The notes below the pieces were generated by a model. It was not told the origin of the DNA. It worked only from the letters and a program-made list of their open reading frames with translations, and ran no database searches. Position numbers and translations under genes: made by a program. From Xestospongia bergquistia (lineage: Eukaryota; Porifera; Demospongiae; Haplosclerida; Petrosiidae), in NCBI GenBank assembly GCA_963965975.1, contig OZ014412.1:15491349-15555348 (forward strand): DNA of 64,000 nucleotides. Reading direction: 5' to 3'. Shown here in pieces: positions 49,801 through 61,183 of the stretch (positions are counted from its first letter, which is position 1; each line of letters begins with the position of its first letter).

Positions 49801-52800
49801 AGGCAATGCATTAAAGGTAGTGTGGTTCGGTAACAATTAATTTTAACATATTCTATTTTTAGGCACAGTGCTGAGGTTGGTGTTATTTCGTCACTTTATT
49901 GGGACAAAAGGGGAACATCTTGTGACCATCCTCTTATGTTTTCTACATCATCTGGTTACATAGGATCATTACCACAACAATGGATCTATTCTGAGAGCAC
50001 TAAAGAAAGTGAATCTAATGTTGACGATCCCCTTATAGAAGACAGTTTATTAATGGAGGTAAACTAAGTACATTTATGATAATTATATATAGCATTTAAT
50101 AATACATTAGAGGTAAGTTATATTAAGTTGAGAAGAGCCATCCAGACATGTGATAACTTTACTGTTTTACAAGCTATGCACATGGAACTTGAACCACTCA
50201 ATTCAGCTCAGAAATGTGCTATATATATTGTGCTTTAGTGGTATGAAAAGGCAGAGAACTAGAAAACTCCATGCATTTCCAATGGCATGCTATTAGATAT
50301 CCTTGCGTTCTTCATCTTAAAGGATTTAACAAAATACAATTTTCACTTTAGTCAGGCAACCATTTTCCATGTGAACAATAAAAAATTACATTCTAATTAT
50401 GCAGACAAATATATTTTAAAATAACATACACAAAAATAAAATACAATAAAAAAGTCAGCAGTTCTAATAATATATTGAAAAAAATTCCTCATGCTACATT
50501 CCATGCATATCACTGAATTTTAATAGGGAGCTCTTCTCAATTCAGACAGACTATAGTAGGAAACATAACGTATTGATGGGTAATGTTTTTAGCATCTAAA
50601 TACAGACTTTAAATGGCACACCTAGTATAGCAATAGTATAAGATTTGAAATGTGTCATAAATAATAGAGGGTGTTAAATCAGAATGACCTTTATGAGGTT
50701 TGCTAATTATTACTTTTATTACAGGGTATACCTCCTGATAGCATCTTTGATGATAATAATGATGAGGAATATGTATCAAATATAATAGTTCCATTGTCTG
50801 ATACTAACAAAACTACTAACAAAAGAAACAATGAAGACATAATAGATAACGAGATACCACCTCCAAAAAGACATTATATGAGACTTCCTGATGACCAAGA
50901 AGATGACGAATCTATAAATCAGGCTTTGTCACCATGGCAACCAGAAGTGTCATCAATCGTTCAGAATCAAGTTATGTCTCCAGTTAAATCACCTGAACCT
51001 GATAACTTTCATGAGATATTTCAGCCATCAGCCACACCCTCTCATTTGAGCCATCGTTTTATGGTATGACATCATTTTAAGGACTATTAATTTTTATTAT
51101 TAAATTAGGTTTATAATTTAGTAGGCATAGTACGTTGCCATGACGATGACTCTTCCCCAATGGTGGAGGTAGAATTTCATAGTTCTTCTACTCATCATCC
51201 ATTTTCCATTCCAAATCACAATGGATGGAGTATGGCAAGTCTTTCTTCAAAAGCATTAGTGCTAGCTACAGAGAAAGATGACAATGAACTAAGGTTAGAT
51301 CAGACAATAGGAGACATATATTATACAACAGGGTACATATATCAGACAATAGAGGACATGTATTGTTGTATTCTGTAAGTTTATGTGCTCAAGTCTAAGA
51401 AAAGGGGACTTTAACACAAAAAAATTCAAGCTAATGTTTGTGTATAAACCTTTGTTCATGGCTATCTTAAACAGAAGGTCTACATAATTGGTATAGTGGA
51501 CGGACAACTATTGTGCTTCCTGTGTACCAACTTCCGTGAGCTTCTTATTCAAGATAGCCACATAGCAAACATTTATAAACAAGCATTCATTGAATGATAA
51601 GACCAGACCCCTTTTGTCAGACTCAGTGACCTATATACCTACTATTATTACTGCTTGTATACAACATTTGTAGTAACTCTCCATTACAATAGTTTTATAT
51701 ATTTTTTTTTTATTTCACATAGTCAGTTACATTGCATAGTCTTCTCCTCTTGGGATCATAATAAGGACTGGTCTATCCAACTACCAAAAAAAGAAAACAT
51801 TGAGGTACATGTTTATATGTAAATATATCACTACTTTTATATTACGTATGAGGTGTGATATGTGGTTATAATTCTCACTATAATATGTGACCTTATTTAG
51901 AAATACCACACATGTTACACTAAAAATTCCAAACGAATGATTGAGTATATGTGATTGCTACACGGCCATTTTGTACATGATATGTACCAAACTCAGTATC
52001 CATAAGACCTATCATTAAAATACTTGGATACCAAATTTGGTAAGCATCATATACAAAATGGTCTTGTAGCAGCTGCGTATATACAACCTTTCATTCAAAA
52101 TATTTTAGCATAGCATGTACAGTTCTCCCAAATTGAATGACATATACAATTTGATTTTAACCCCCTTATATGCAAAATTGGGCATGCTCCATTAATACTA
52201 AATTGTTAGACGTAAAATATCTTTACCTTATTAGTATGCACTACATGACATTTTTTTATGTCTATTATATGCACCATATTAGTATATGCTATTATTATAT
52301 ATACATGTAATGTACTTTATAGGTAATTACCTTAGGAGATGGTTGGGTTGCTATGGCAACTAACAAGCAATTTTTGCGACTTTATACATTGGGAGGAGTT
52401 CAACGTGAAGTCATCAGTTTGCCGGGACAAGTTGTCACATTAAATGGAGAAGGAGATTATGTAATAATTGTTTATCAAGAAACCACAAGTATGTTAAATT
52501 ATACATGTACATGTATTGTTATGTGATATTGTACTATTATGTCTTATATGATATCTGTGGATAGTGTCATCCTTAACTGTATGGATACTTGATGTTAAAG
52601 AACGGGCTCAGCTCCACCCACCTCATCTCCTCCCTCTCTCTGCTCAAGCAAAGTTAGAGTGGATAGGGTAAGAGAGTCGTAAGTACATGAACTAATGAAT
52701 GATAAACTTATTAAATGAAAAGTACCAGGAATTAGATCATCTAATCATGTAATAGTAATGGGAATTAAGTCCAGGATTTCCTAAATGCTGGTGGGACACT

Positions 52801-53664
52801 TTATCAAACCAATTACACCCACACATAATATGCTCAATTGATTGGGGATTTTTACTTTTCCTCTCAAGTTCATTATCAGAATATGTCAATAAAAGTTGCT
52901 ATATAGAACTTCAACAAGAGTATTGTCAGAGTATTCCTGGAGTTTATATTTCTTACATCATGCAAATATCATGTAGAGAAGTTTGTTAATATTACAATTG
53001 TGTCAGCCATGTTTGTACTCAATGAGCATGCTCAGTAGCACATACTTGTTGATATGAAGATTAGAGAGATAATCTACAATTTGTTATTAATGAATGTGAT
53101 GTACTACAATATTCTTTGCTCTATTAAGGTTCTCAAGTAATGGAGTCCCTGTTTCATACGACTCAGTGGGTGTGGTTAGAGTACTTTCAACTCAATATCA
53201 GTTGTCATGGTTACCAGTCTTGGACACTACTAAATGTCTAAGTCATAAAGGTGATCATTACTTTGTCGTGGGTATGACCCATAACCCTAATCAAATGAGG
53301 TAACAAGCAAATAATATGTATTACTGTATATAGTACAGATTGATCTTGATAACTAACTACATTAGCTTCAAGAAAATATTTGGATAGCTCTAACATTGTT
53401 TTAGACCACATGTGATATATTTACTATGTTATATACAATTCTGTGTCCACTTTCACAAATTTAATTGTTATACACAACTTTCAAGAGCAACAAGTCCAAT
53501 GCACATACAATCAATGAATATTGTTATTTTTACTTATAAAAATATGTCTTTAATAATTCCATATTCTTCCAACTCTTTAAGTCTTGTAATTTTCAGAGCA
53601 ATATTCCCATCCTTTATAGCAACAATATCATAATAATCTTAAGACAATGTTTATCATGCTACAT

Positions 53665-53696
<32 letters not shown>

Positions 53697-55729
53697 ATAA
53701 TATATATATACGTACAATTACAGAGTGATCCTTTGTAATGGATTAAACTATCCTCCCATTCAACCACGCCCAGTGATGTCTACTTTATCTCTGTCTCTAC
53801 CTCTCTGTGATCCTCAAACAGAAAAGACCATTGTTGAAGTAACTATATATTATTAACAACATCAATATCTTCATGGTATAGGCACAATACTTAGAAGAAT
53901 TGTTTATCCAACCTCCTGGAGTGTCACCGTCACCTACTGAAATCTTGAAACCATTGATGAAAATGTTGGCAGTAAGTATAAAGTTATTTGAGTTATTTAG
54001 TAACTGGCAAATTAACATATGTAGGCGTACATACATGTACATGTACTATGATTGTTGTGGTTTGATGTGCTTTTTTAACATGTTTCAATAGCTGGCTTGT
54101 CATTCTAATCACGAATTCAGAGCCTTTGAAGTAGCAAGTATGATGACATTGGATCAAGGAGTAAGTTCCATATAATCTTTACATAATATAATACAGTTTA
54201 GTCTAATAAATGCAATATCTATCATTATTGCATTAACGCTTCCATCCTCATTCCCATACATATCTAAGACAGAAACCCAAACCATAAAAATAACAATGAC
54301 ATATGTCAAGATATTTTTCCAGTATAGTTTAATATTATAACATTGATATACAATGATTATTGCATATAATATAATACTTTATTTTCCAAGTATTGAATTG
54401 AAATGAGAAATGTTTAAAATTTTAATAATTTAATAGCCTTAAAAATTTTAATGACAACACAAAAATTATTTTTATATTAAAATTAAATGTTTAATTTATG
54501 TGAGAAACAGCACATGTAGATACAATATTGTTCTACCATTATACTTTCTCTATATTTCTAACCTTATAAATTACCGTTCTTACAATCTATTTCTATCTAT
54601 CTAGCTTGAATTAGCATTACAATATGCCAGCAAATCAAGACATTTCCGCTTAGCTCGACAAATCAGTGATCTAAAAGAAAGAAGAACTACAGAAATGGAA
54701 GATGACAATGATGACTATTACCATGACAACTATGAACCTGCTCCATCAAGCTTCTCGTCTCCTCATCATCCAAGTAGCCACAGTGTTAGCCAAAACAGAT
54801 CACAGAGAGTTGATGTCGAGAAAAGTAAATATGTGTCAAAAGTACGTAGACTGTTGATACCAAATAACAAATTTATAAAAAGTAATAAAGAAAATTGTGA
54901 AACCATTGAAACTGATAACCAGGAAGATACACTCGAAGAAGAAGATGGTGACATATCTGAAAATGGTAACAGTCAAGACAAGGAAAGTGAAGCTGGCATT
55001 GATGAGGACAACAATGAGTTTAATGATACTATTGAAAATGAGCCCTCAATAGATTGTAATAGTCAAGTCTATTCTCCTCAAGTTAACAGCCAAAACCCAG
55101 TCAATCCATTTAAGGTAAAGTCTGTAAATAAATGCTTGTGGGTGTGTCCTTGAGATTGTTTTTTGTTGTCCTTATAAAAATTATAGTCCAATTAAACTAC
55201 TTTTAAATAGGAAAGTTGATCAGCAACTTAAACACACTTCATGGTGATATATGACTTGAACTATGTGCCTAAATTGAGTGTCTTCCTGAGTCCTTTAGGA
55301 ATACATTGTAAATGTTTAGTACATATACTCACAGGCTCACAGCTACCAATTCTTACATTAAATTTTATCTTGTGATTGTTGACTGACTTTTCTTTTTAGA
55401 TGACTACTCCTGTTTCTAAGCAGATTCAAGTGGATAGACGTTCAAGTTTCTTGGATAAAATCTCTCATGAAGTTGAAGAAAAAGAAAGAGAGAAACAGAA
55501 GAAAACAGCAGCAATAAATAAAAGTATTATGAATTAACAAAGTTCTTGTATACAGGATACTTTAGTAGAACTTACTTCACATGCTTGCCTTTGTTACTGC
55601 TCTGTTTCTTAAATAATTCTAGGCAAGTTAAAACCTGCCAATTATGGATCATCTTCAAAATCAAAAAGCAAAAAGAAAGGAGACACTACATTGAAATTAG
55701 CAGCATTTTCTTTTGTCAAAGAAACTTAA
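46807..55729 (+). CDS. WDHD1: WD repeat and HMG-box DNA-binding protein 1 homologue (AND-1/Ctf4), no HMG box
   Basis: Replisome scaffold linking CMG helicase to DNA polymerase alpha in the nucleus. Twenty-one exons: 46807-46877, 46941-47163, 47451-47542, 47635-47746, 47796-47846, 48033-48128, 48833-48928, 49640-49746, 49863-50058, 50725-51063, 51109-51293, 51723-51804, 52323-52488, 52565-52667, 53129-53299, 53724-53838, 53882-53971, 54092-54160, 54605-55114, 55400-55523, 55623-55729. All junctions are GT-AG and in phase, giving 1034 residues. An N-terminal WD40 propeller covers about 1-345 (LEGHNAPVLYVKFDP, SCDGTVKIW, CWSPCGQYLAVGSSDG), then an acidic linker. The SepB/Ctf4 domain covers about 450-735 (SHLSHRFM, LGDGWVAMAT, SDHYWVVGI in sense), then a helical part to about 810. 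The tail is acidic, then basic, ending LKLAAFSFVKET like the human LSAFAFKQE. The human HMG box (total 1129 residues) has no counterpart. The start follows an in-frame stop. Confidence 0.93.
48143..48763 (+). mobile_element. 621-bp non-autonomous hAT element in WDHD1 intron 6
   Basis: The element begins CAGACATGGGGCAAGCA and ends TGCTTGCCCCATGTCTG, a perfect 17-base terminal inverted repeat of hAT type. GTACTAAT flanks it at 48135-48142 and 48764-48771, the 8-base target duplication expected of hAT. Bases 48336-48521 encode 61 residues with VVEQLFSVASKIFRPERCRL, the conserved end of the hAT dimerisation domain. Subterminal regions are dense in 'gcttgtgctt' and 'aagcac' words. It is internally deleted and has no complete transposase. 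Confidence 0.93.
48944..49565 (-). mobile_element. 622-bp non-autonomous hAT element in WDHD1 intron 7, inverted
   Basis: Near-identical copy of 48143-48763 in the opposite orientation, with the same 17-base ends. Its own 8-base target duplication, GTACATAT, lies at 48936-48943 and 49566-49573. The 61-residue dimerisation fragment (49187-49372, minus strand) is identical in sequence to the first copy, indicating very recent activity of a related source element. Confidence 0.93.
49568..49635. repeat. Two tandem 34-bp repeats next to the hAT element
   Basis: 'acatatatgtacatggatat' plus 14 further bases occurs twice, at 49568 and 49602, ending just before the exon 8 acceptor. The repeat begins inside the hAT target duplication. 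Confidence 0.7.
50128..50540. mobile_element. Candidate MITE in WDHD1 intron 9
   Basis: TTGAGAAGAGC at 50128-50138 is mirrored by GCTCTTCTCAA at 50530-50540. The 413-base interior is AT-rich and non-coding. No clear target duplication was found, so it is only a candidate. Confidence 0.35.
51385..51630. mobile_element. Foldback MITE in WDHD1 intron 11 (family shared with 59741-59975)
   Basis: The ends are an imperfect inverted repeat around 'aagtctaag' and 'gtcagactcagtgac'. Internal arms include 'ctatcttaaacagaag' and 'cttcttattcaagatagcc'. The same words occur in order in the element at 59741-59975, in an intron of NDUFAF5. Confidence 0.55.
51850..52170. repeat. Dispersed repeat in WDHD1 intron 12 (family shared with 62025-62265)
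   Basis: Shared words in the same order include 'gattgctacacggccatttt', 'caaactcagtatcca', 'gacctatcat' and 'acttggatac'. It is non-coding, with internal dyad symmetry around 'aaaatggtc'; probably a MITE. Confidence 0.55.
53664..53712. repeat. (TA)n microsatellite in WDHD1 intron 15
   Basis: An almost pure run of TA dinucleotides with short interruptions, about ten bases before the exon 16 acceptor region. Confidence 0.8.
54235..54358 (+). repeat. Copied fragment of NDUFAF5 exon 8 / intron 7 inside WDHD1 intron 18
   Basis: About 120 bases match 58557-58720, starting with 'acgcttccatcctcattccc', which is the first ~28 coding bases of NDUFAF5 exon 8 plus its acceptor, and continuing into intron 7. 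The copy is in the same orientation and has small deletions. It carries no function by itself. Confidence 0.75.
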
Positions 55730-55974
55730 AAAATTATTTATAAGTCAATCAAAAATTGACCTAGATACAAGAACAGTGTACATACTGAACAAAGATAGAA
55801 TGCTTAAATGTATTTCAATACAACAACCACCTGCATCCTTTGGTAAATGACCTTAGACAGCTAAAAATGTAATGTTTATAATAATAATTGTTGAGAAAAT
55901 ATGTTAATATTTAAATACACTCCAGTTATATATAAATAATTAGAAGTGTGGTCAATTCTAATGTGATTCTATAC
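55730..55974. other. WDHD1 3' flank, nothing firm
   Basis: No canonical AATAAA signal is visible close to the WDHD1 stop. No coding stretch could be supported; remnants of the TTC36-like C terminus were looked for and not found. Confidence 0.4.
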
Positions 55975-57305
55975 CTTAAAGTCTTGTAACGCTTCATTCT
56001 CATTCCCACATAACATAAGAATGAGTCCTTCTTAAATATAAGCCTGTTCAGCTGCTTTGCTTTGCTGTTTCCTCTACTTACTATGATAGTAGTATTGAGA
56101 TCAGAGAGGGCTTCATCCACTCTGTTATGTAATCGATAGATCTAAATGAAAATAAAAATTATTCTAAAGTATTTTGCTATTACAAGCATTAATCTGATCA
56201 GTATATTGTAACACATAAAAGTAGATTTATTGATTAGTGTGTCTGGTACCATGATGTCATTAAAACCATGACATCATCATGATATCATTATTACAATCTA
56301 TTTTTAATTTGATAATGGAGGGCATAATTGATATTCAAATAAAACAATAGATTAAAATAATGATAACAGATATAATTGCATTATTATCACTTGTTTAGTT
56401 ATGATCTTATCAGCCGTTCACATACTTAGTAAAGTTATGTTCCTTACAGTGACCACTATATAAAGCAGTACATTTAACTTTGAATAGACTATAACTATAT
56501 AATTTTGTTCCTTATCATTATTTTAATCTATTGTTTATGTGAAAATGGAAAGGAAACAATTAAAATTGGATTGTATTTGTTGTTTTTAAATTTTCAAATA
56601 AAACAATAGATTAAAATAATGATAACAGACATAATCACTTAGATAGCACTTGTTTAGATGTGATCTTATGACCTCCTCACATGTCTTCTTACAGTGACCA
56701 CTATATAAAGCAGTACATTTAACATTGAATGGACTAGTACATGATCAGTTATGTCATAACTTATAACATGTCATTCTATACCTAAGGTGTGACTACTATT
56801 TGGCTGAACATCAATAGAGTTATAATTGACTTATTATAATGTAACATTATATATCACTAAGATATGCTTTGATGTAATTTAATTGTGTTTAAATTGAGAA
56901 ACCTCCATTTTGCAGGTTGCCATGGTTCACTGCCATTGCGTCTGGTCCATTCCTACACACTAGAAAAAAGACAATAATAAGTTATATCTATATATAATAC
57001 AAGTTAACTCTAAATTATAAATTCGAGAATAGTCTAGTTTATAATAATGTCATTTATACAACATTTAACTTTGAATAGACTAGTACATTATCAGTTATAT
57101 CATAACTTATAACATGTCATTCTATACATAAGGTGTGACTATTGTTTGGCTGAACATCAATAGAGTTATAATTGACTTATTATAATGTAACATTATATAT
57201 CACTAAGATATGCTTTGATGTAATTTAATTGTGTTTAAATTGAGAAACCTCCATTTTGCAGGTTGCCATGGTTCACTGCCATTGCGTCTGGTCCATTCCT
57301 ACACA
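55975..57305 (-). pseudogene. TTC36: TTC36-like TPR protein gene, decayed
   Basis: A minus-strand exon at 55975-56141 reads IYRLHNRVDEALSDLNTTII, then after a shift AAEQ...EGLILMLCGNENEALQDF, matching the order of the last two TPR motifs of TTC36 (RLQGDVAGALEDLERAVELS ... GRDDDARRDF in human). A 5-base tandem duplication (AAAGCAAAGC) shifts the frame and a TAA lies where the family has Gln. A second exon, NGPDAMAVNHGNLQNG, resembling the first TPR, occurs twice at 56903-56959 and 57249-57305 with good splice sites. The exon between (the Tyr-Asn-Asn-Arg helix) was not found. The family is a small cytosolic co-chaperone-like TPR protein. I judge this a pseudogene; splicing around the breaks cannot be excluded. 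Confidence 0.5.
56330..56735. repeat. Two direct copies of a ~145-bp segment
   Basis: 'caaataaaacaatagattaa' to 'gcagtacatttaac' occurs at about 56330-56480 and again at 56590-56735 with moderate divergence. Non-coding. Confidence 0.65.
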
Positions 57306-57401
57306 CTAGAAAAAAGACAATAATAAGTTATATCTATATATAATACAAGTTAACTCTAAATTATAAATTCGAGAATAGTCTAGTTTATAATAATGTCATT
57401 T
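56715..57401. repeat. 346-bp tandem duplication carrying a TTC36-like exon
   Basis: Bases 56715-57060 and 57061-57401 are nearly identical with a period of 346. Each copy contains the 57-base exon and its splice signals, so the exon was duplicated whole. Differences are few, implying a recent event. Confidence 0.85.
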
Positions 57402-57589
57402 GACGCGTGAATATCAAGATTTGCTAATAAACCAGTTGAAGAATTATCTGATAAAATTTATCCTAATCATATTAATTTTCTTTGTTGTTAAAGTTTGCTA
57501 TACCAATTGTATATTTTTGTATATACAATTACATACCAGTAATTTAAATGGATTTAATATTTATAAAAAATAATTAAAAAATAAAAAAA

Positions 57590-58110
57590 ACCCTTGTGTG
57601 TTGCCCAAACGATTCCTACTCGCTCACCCACTCAGGCTTCCACTTAGGCTCCAGGATTCCCTGCTATTGCTAGCTGGGACCGCCACCTGGCTTGGTAACC
57701 CTCGTCTTCGCGAGGTAATCCTGGCTGGAGCATCGCCCTAACTTAAAACCAGCCGTACGGGATTCCAGCTCTTAGGGAATGTCGCATTCAGGAACCGGGA
57801 ACCACAAATACACCAGCCTCATCTCGTTTAAAGGGAGACTACCAGCCCTATCCTAGTCGGCCTTTCGGATACTCCGTAGAGTATGCTGGTAACCATCTCA
57901 GAGGTCTGATGCATTGCAGAACGCTGGCCCACAACACACTGGCACTCATGACTGTTTCAGTTTCTTTTTATATGTACGTCAGATTTTTCCTTCATGCTCT
58001 TGTGGGGCGCGGTGTGACCGCTATGAATATCATTAACGATGCTAAGACTATGACTATGACTATGATTACTGGCATTGAAGGCTGGAGTAAAACTTTTCAA
58101 GGGTCATGAA
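57590..58110. other. GC-rich island of unknown origin, SINE candidate
   Basis: About 520 bases are far more GC-rich than everything around them and have no coding continuity. The left edge follows an A-rich run ('aaaaaataaaaaaaaccc'), which on the minus strand would be a T-run like a Pol III terminator. The right edge ends with four tandem 'gactat'-like words. Several short stems are visible (for example 'ctcgtcttcgcgag'). I could not match it to 5S, 7SL, snRNA or tRNA from memory. Confidence 0.4.
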
Positions 58111-58414
58111 TAAAAGTAGTCCAATTGAAATAAACTAAAACAACACTAAATTATGTTAATTATTGTCATTTTAAAGACTTTTCAACACAACAATTACTAA
58201 CAATGACCTATATAACTTTCTAAAGAATTTCAAGTGATTTTGTTGACAAAACTTGACAAATTTTCACCTATATACAAGATTATTATATATAACTAACAAA
58301 GGTAGCATGCTTCTAACCTGTACTTAAGAAATTACATCCTAATTAATTACAAATTGAAATAAATGATATTAAAATTAAAGAACACATAATAGATCAGCTC
58401 ACAAAAATAAGACA
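58111..58414. other. Spacer downstream of NDUFAF5
   Basis: AT-rich sequence with no recognisable gene or clear polyadenylation signal. Confidence 0.4.
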
Positions 58415-61054
58415 CTACTCTAAAATGTTTTTATCAGTAGTCACTATTTCTCCAAGTTCTTTGAGGGATACAGTACCTGAGCCTCGTTTTGCTGGTCCTA
58501 AGTGAGATGGATCTGGTTTCCAACCAATAAAATACAGTAGTTGAAATGTTGCTGGAACGCTTCCATCCTCATTCCCATACATATCTAAGACAGAAACCCA
58601 AACCATAAAAAAACATATAAATAACAATGACATATGTCATAATATTTTATGGATTGTATCCTTTAAGTAAATATCAGGGATTCAAGGTATAGTTTAACAT
58701 TATAACATGGATATGCAATGATGGTCTAATGTACACATTATCTAAATATAAAGATGTATACCCTTATAAACCTCAGCAGCTCTTTTAAGAGTGCTTCTTC
58801 GAATGTAATTAGGACGATGCCTTGCTGCATTATTTTCTCCCATTCCTATATATTATAACACAAAAAATGACAAGAAAAGAGCTATATTAAATTTATAACT
58901 CATTGACTCTTGTGAAGTAATTTCAAAGATATACTTTTTATAGCATTCACAACTGTACATAAGCTCTAGTATCTATTATAAGGGGTTTGAGCAAGTTATA
59001 ACAAATTTATACTACACCCAATACTGTAGTTGTATACAAAAACTACTGTGCTCTCAAAACAAAGTAAAACGCATGACTACAATAGATGTTCTATTACTAA
59101 CTATTGCGACTCTCAGTTCTGATCAAAGTGCTTTGTATCCATGATAGAATTCTGTATTAAATTTAGCAAGCATCTACCTAACCTTTTAAATCATGCATGA
59201 CTTCCCACAGTGAAGGATAATTGACAATTACCTCATCGACATCCTACATAACAATACATTTCCAATAATATACAGTACTTCCACAAAATAGATACTTAAA
59301 TGTGTATGTTCTCCTTACCACAGTAGTCATAACAAAACCACTTCTAGTTAACAAACTGCCCATATCATTGAGTTCAGTAAATGGTGACACATGAGGAGAA
59401 AAACCCTGTACATGCAAAGTTCAATACAATATGATTTCATTATAAAAAGAAATATAGCCATAAGGCTTTTTAATTTATTGAATAAAAATTGGATATAATG
59501 TCTGTAAAATTGTTCTTGGTTGTGACTACAGACTAGTATCTTAAATTAAAGGGACTTACTCCTTCCTTTTCTTCTTGGGCTATTTGTAAAGAGCATCTTA
59601 ACTCAAATAGAGTATCTCCAGAGAACATGGCTCCTATTAAACAACTATCAGGTTTTAAAACTCGAGCTATCTAACAAATAAGAGATATTGCTCATTCCAA
59701 GATTGAGCAGTATGTACTTCCTTTTTGCATTATAATATGTGTGACTAAGTCTGAAAAAAATTATTCTTATTGCACAAAAAAATTAGAACAATCGCTAAAA
59801 GGGTTGCTATGCAGCTATCTTAAACAGGAAGCTAATAAAAGGTGGTATGTAGGAAGAACAATAATTGTCCTACCTAAATACAAAATTATGTAGACTTCCT
59901 GTTTAAGATGGCCATGTAGCAACTGTTTATATGCAAGCATTGCACAATAAGACCCCTTTATGTCAGACTTAGTCACATATAGCGAAAGCTTGATACAAAA
60001 TTAACAATTACATTATTTAAATTAATGCAAATATAATAACAATAGAAAAGCATTGTCCTTACTTACTTCACTAAATGCTTTAGGCAAGTCATTAACCCAA
60101 TGTAAACTACAGCTACTAGTAACAAGATTAAAAGTATTACTAGGAAAAGGAAGGAACTCCTCATCAGCTACCAAACGGTAGGTAGGAACATCCTCAGGGA
60201 TATGGCTTTGAGACTATAGAAATATATAGAAAAAATTAAATGGTAATGACAATGTCTATAAAAGTTATAATGTAGTTAGCACTTACACGTACCAGTGGTG
60301 TCTCTGCATAATCACATTGTACTAATTTATCAATAATGTCATTGTCCATGTATTTAGCTATATGTCCACGACCACACCCAACATCTAATGCCAGAGGAAA
60401 CTTTCTAAATAAGGAAATTGTTGTATTATTTATTATTGGACAATAAGATTAATTAATATCAATTATGTCAGGGGTCATCAGTATACTTTTTCTTAGTTCT
60501 TAAATAGTGAGAACAAAAGAGGTAGTTGTAATGAACATTGTTCTTTTGACTATAAAAAAATGGCTTCTTGCACTCGTTATTATTGTGATCAACTCTTTAT
60601 TAACTTCAAGAAATTGTATCAATTCAATTAATACTAAGTCTATTTTAATGTATAACTTGTCCCTGGATTACATCATTCAACAGATCCCTAGATCCTAAAA
60701 TTAAAAATAGTAACAATTCTAAAAATAGTAGCCATTTGGTGTGATGTCATGCAAGTTACATGAACCCTATATTAACACAGTCTAAATTACAAACCTTGCT
60801 ACATCACAGACCCTATCTATTACTTGATCTGCTACTGCATCTTTGAGATAATCATAGAGCCCGGGATTATCTACTGAGCATGCTCTATTTTTTTGTATCC
60901 TCTTAGCATTTCTGTCGAAAACATTAACAGCACCAGAAGAAGAGAATAAACGTAATAGGATTTTGATGTGAGATGTATTGTCACGTGACCTGAGCTCCTT
61001 CAGTAAAGTAGAACTGGTACACAAGACGTCTAAGTGGCGCCATTTGCTCAACAT
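58415..61054 (-). CDS. NDUFAF5: Arginine hydroxylase NDUFAF5, complex I assembly factor
   Basis: Mitochondrial matrix protein of the class I methyltransferase fold that hydroxylates an arginine of the NDUFS7 subunit during early complex I assembly. Eight exons in transcript order: 61054-60795, 60404-60293, 60213-60067, 59670-59560, 59405-59319, 59243-59183, 58845-58762, 58584-58415. All are GT-AG and in phase, giving 343 residues against 345 in human. Residues 1-45 are Arg/Ser/Leu-rich, as expected of a targeting peptide. [14 protein letters not shown] matches the family start. [15 protein letters not shown] is the SAM-binding loop. [40 protein letters not shown] and [16 protein letters not shown] follow in family order, and the end has [14 protein letters not shown]. 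The acceptor pair chosen for exon 3 is the only in-frame one. Confidence 0.94.
59741..59975. mobile_element. Foldback MITE in NDUFAF5 intron 3
   Basis: Ends GTGACTAAGTCTGA and TCAGACTTAGTCAC are perfect inverted repeats. Inner arms 'gctatcttaaacaggaag' and 'cttcctgtttaagatggc' also pair. It is a relative of 51385-51630. Non-coding; the superfamily is not assignable because the target duplication is unclear. Confidence 0.7.
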
Positions 61055-61183
61055 TATGGTTCAATTACATCTCCTACTTAATTCAATAAAGGTTTTAATG
61101 GGGTGTGTCACGTAGTCGTTACCATGACAACAAACACTAGAATACAACTACAGACAAAGCAGTAAGCACTTGTCGAGATCAAG
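61055..61183. promoter_or_regulatory. Shared bidirectional promoter of NDUFAF5 and CFAP70
   Basis: Only 129 bases separate the two divergent start codons. There is no TATA box in an obvious place for either gene. It contains 'gtcacgtagtcgttaccatgac', with a CACGT core. Nearby, inside NDUFAF5 exon 1, is 'tgtcacgtgacc'. Both are possible factor sites; inference only. Confidence 0.55.

Noticed and set aside
52501-54050. Repeated 'acatgtacatgta' words as possible regulatory sites
   Set aside because: They occur in many introns here and overlap donor sites such as gtacatg; probably genome-wide low-complexity words rather than a local signal.
57590-58110. 5S rRNA, tRNA or 7SL RNA gene
   Set aside because: Some short words are reminiscent, but no complete A-box/B-box pair or conserved core could be aligned, so only 'GC-rich island' is reported.
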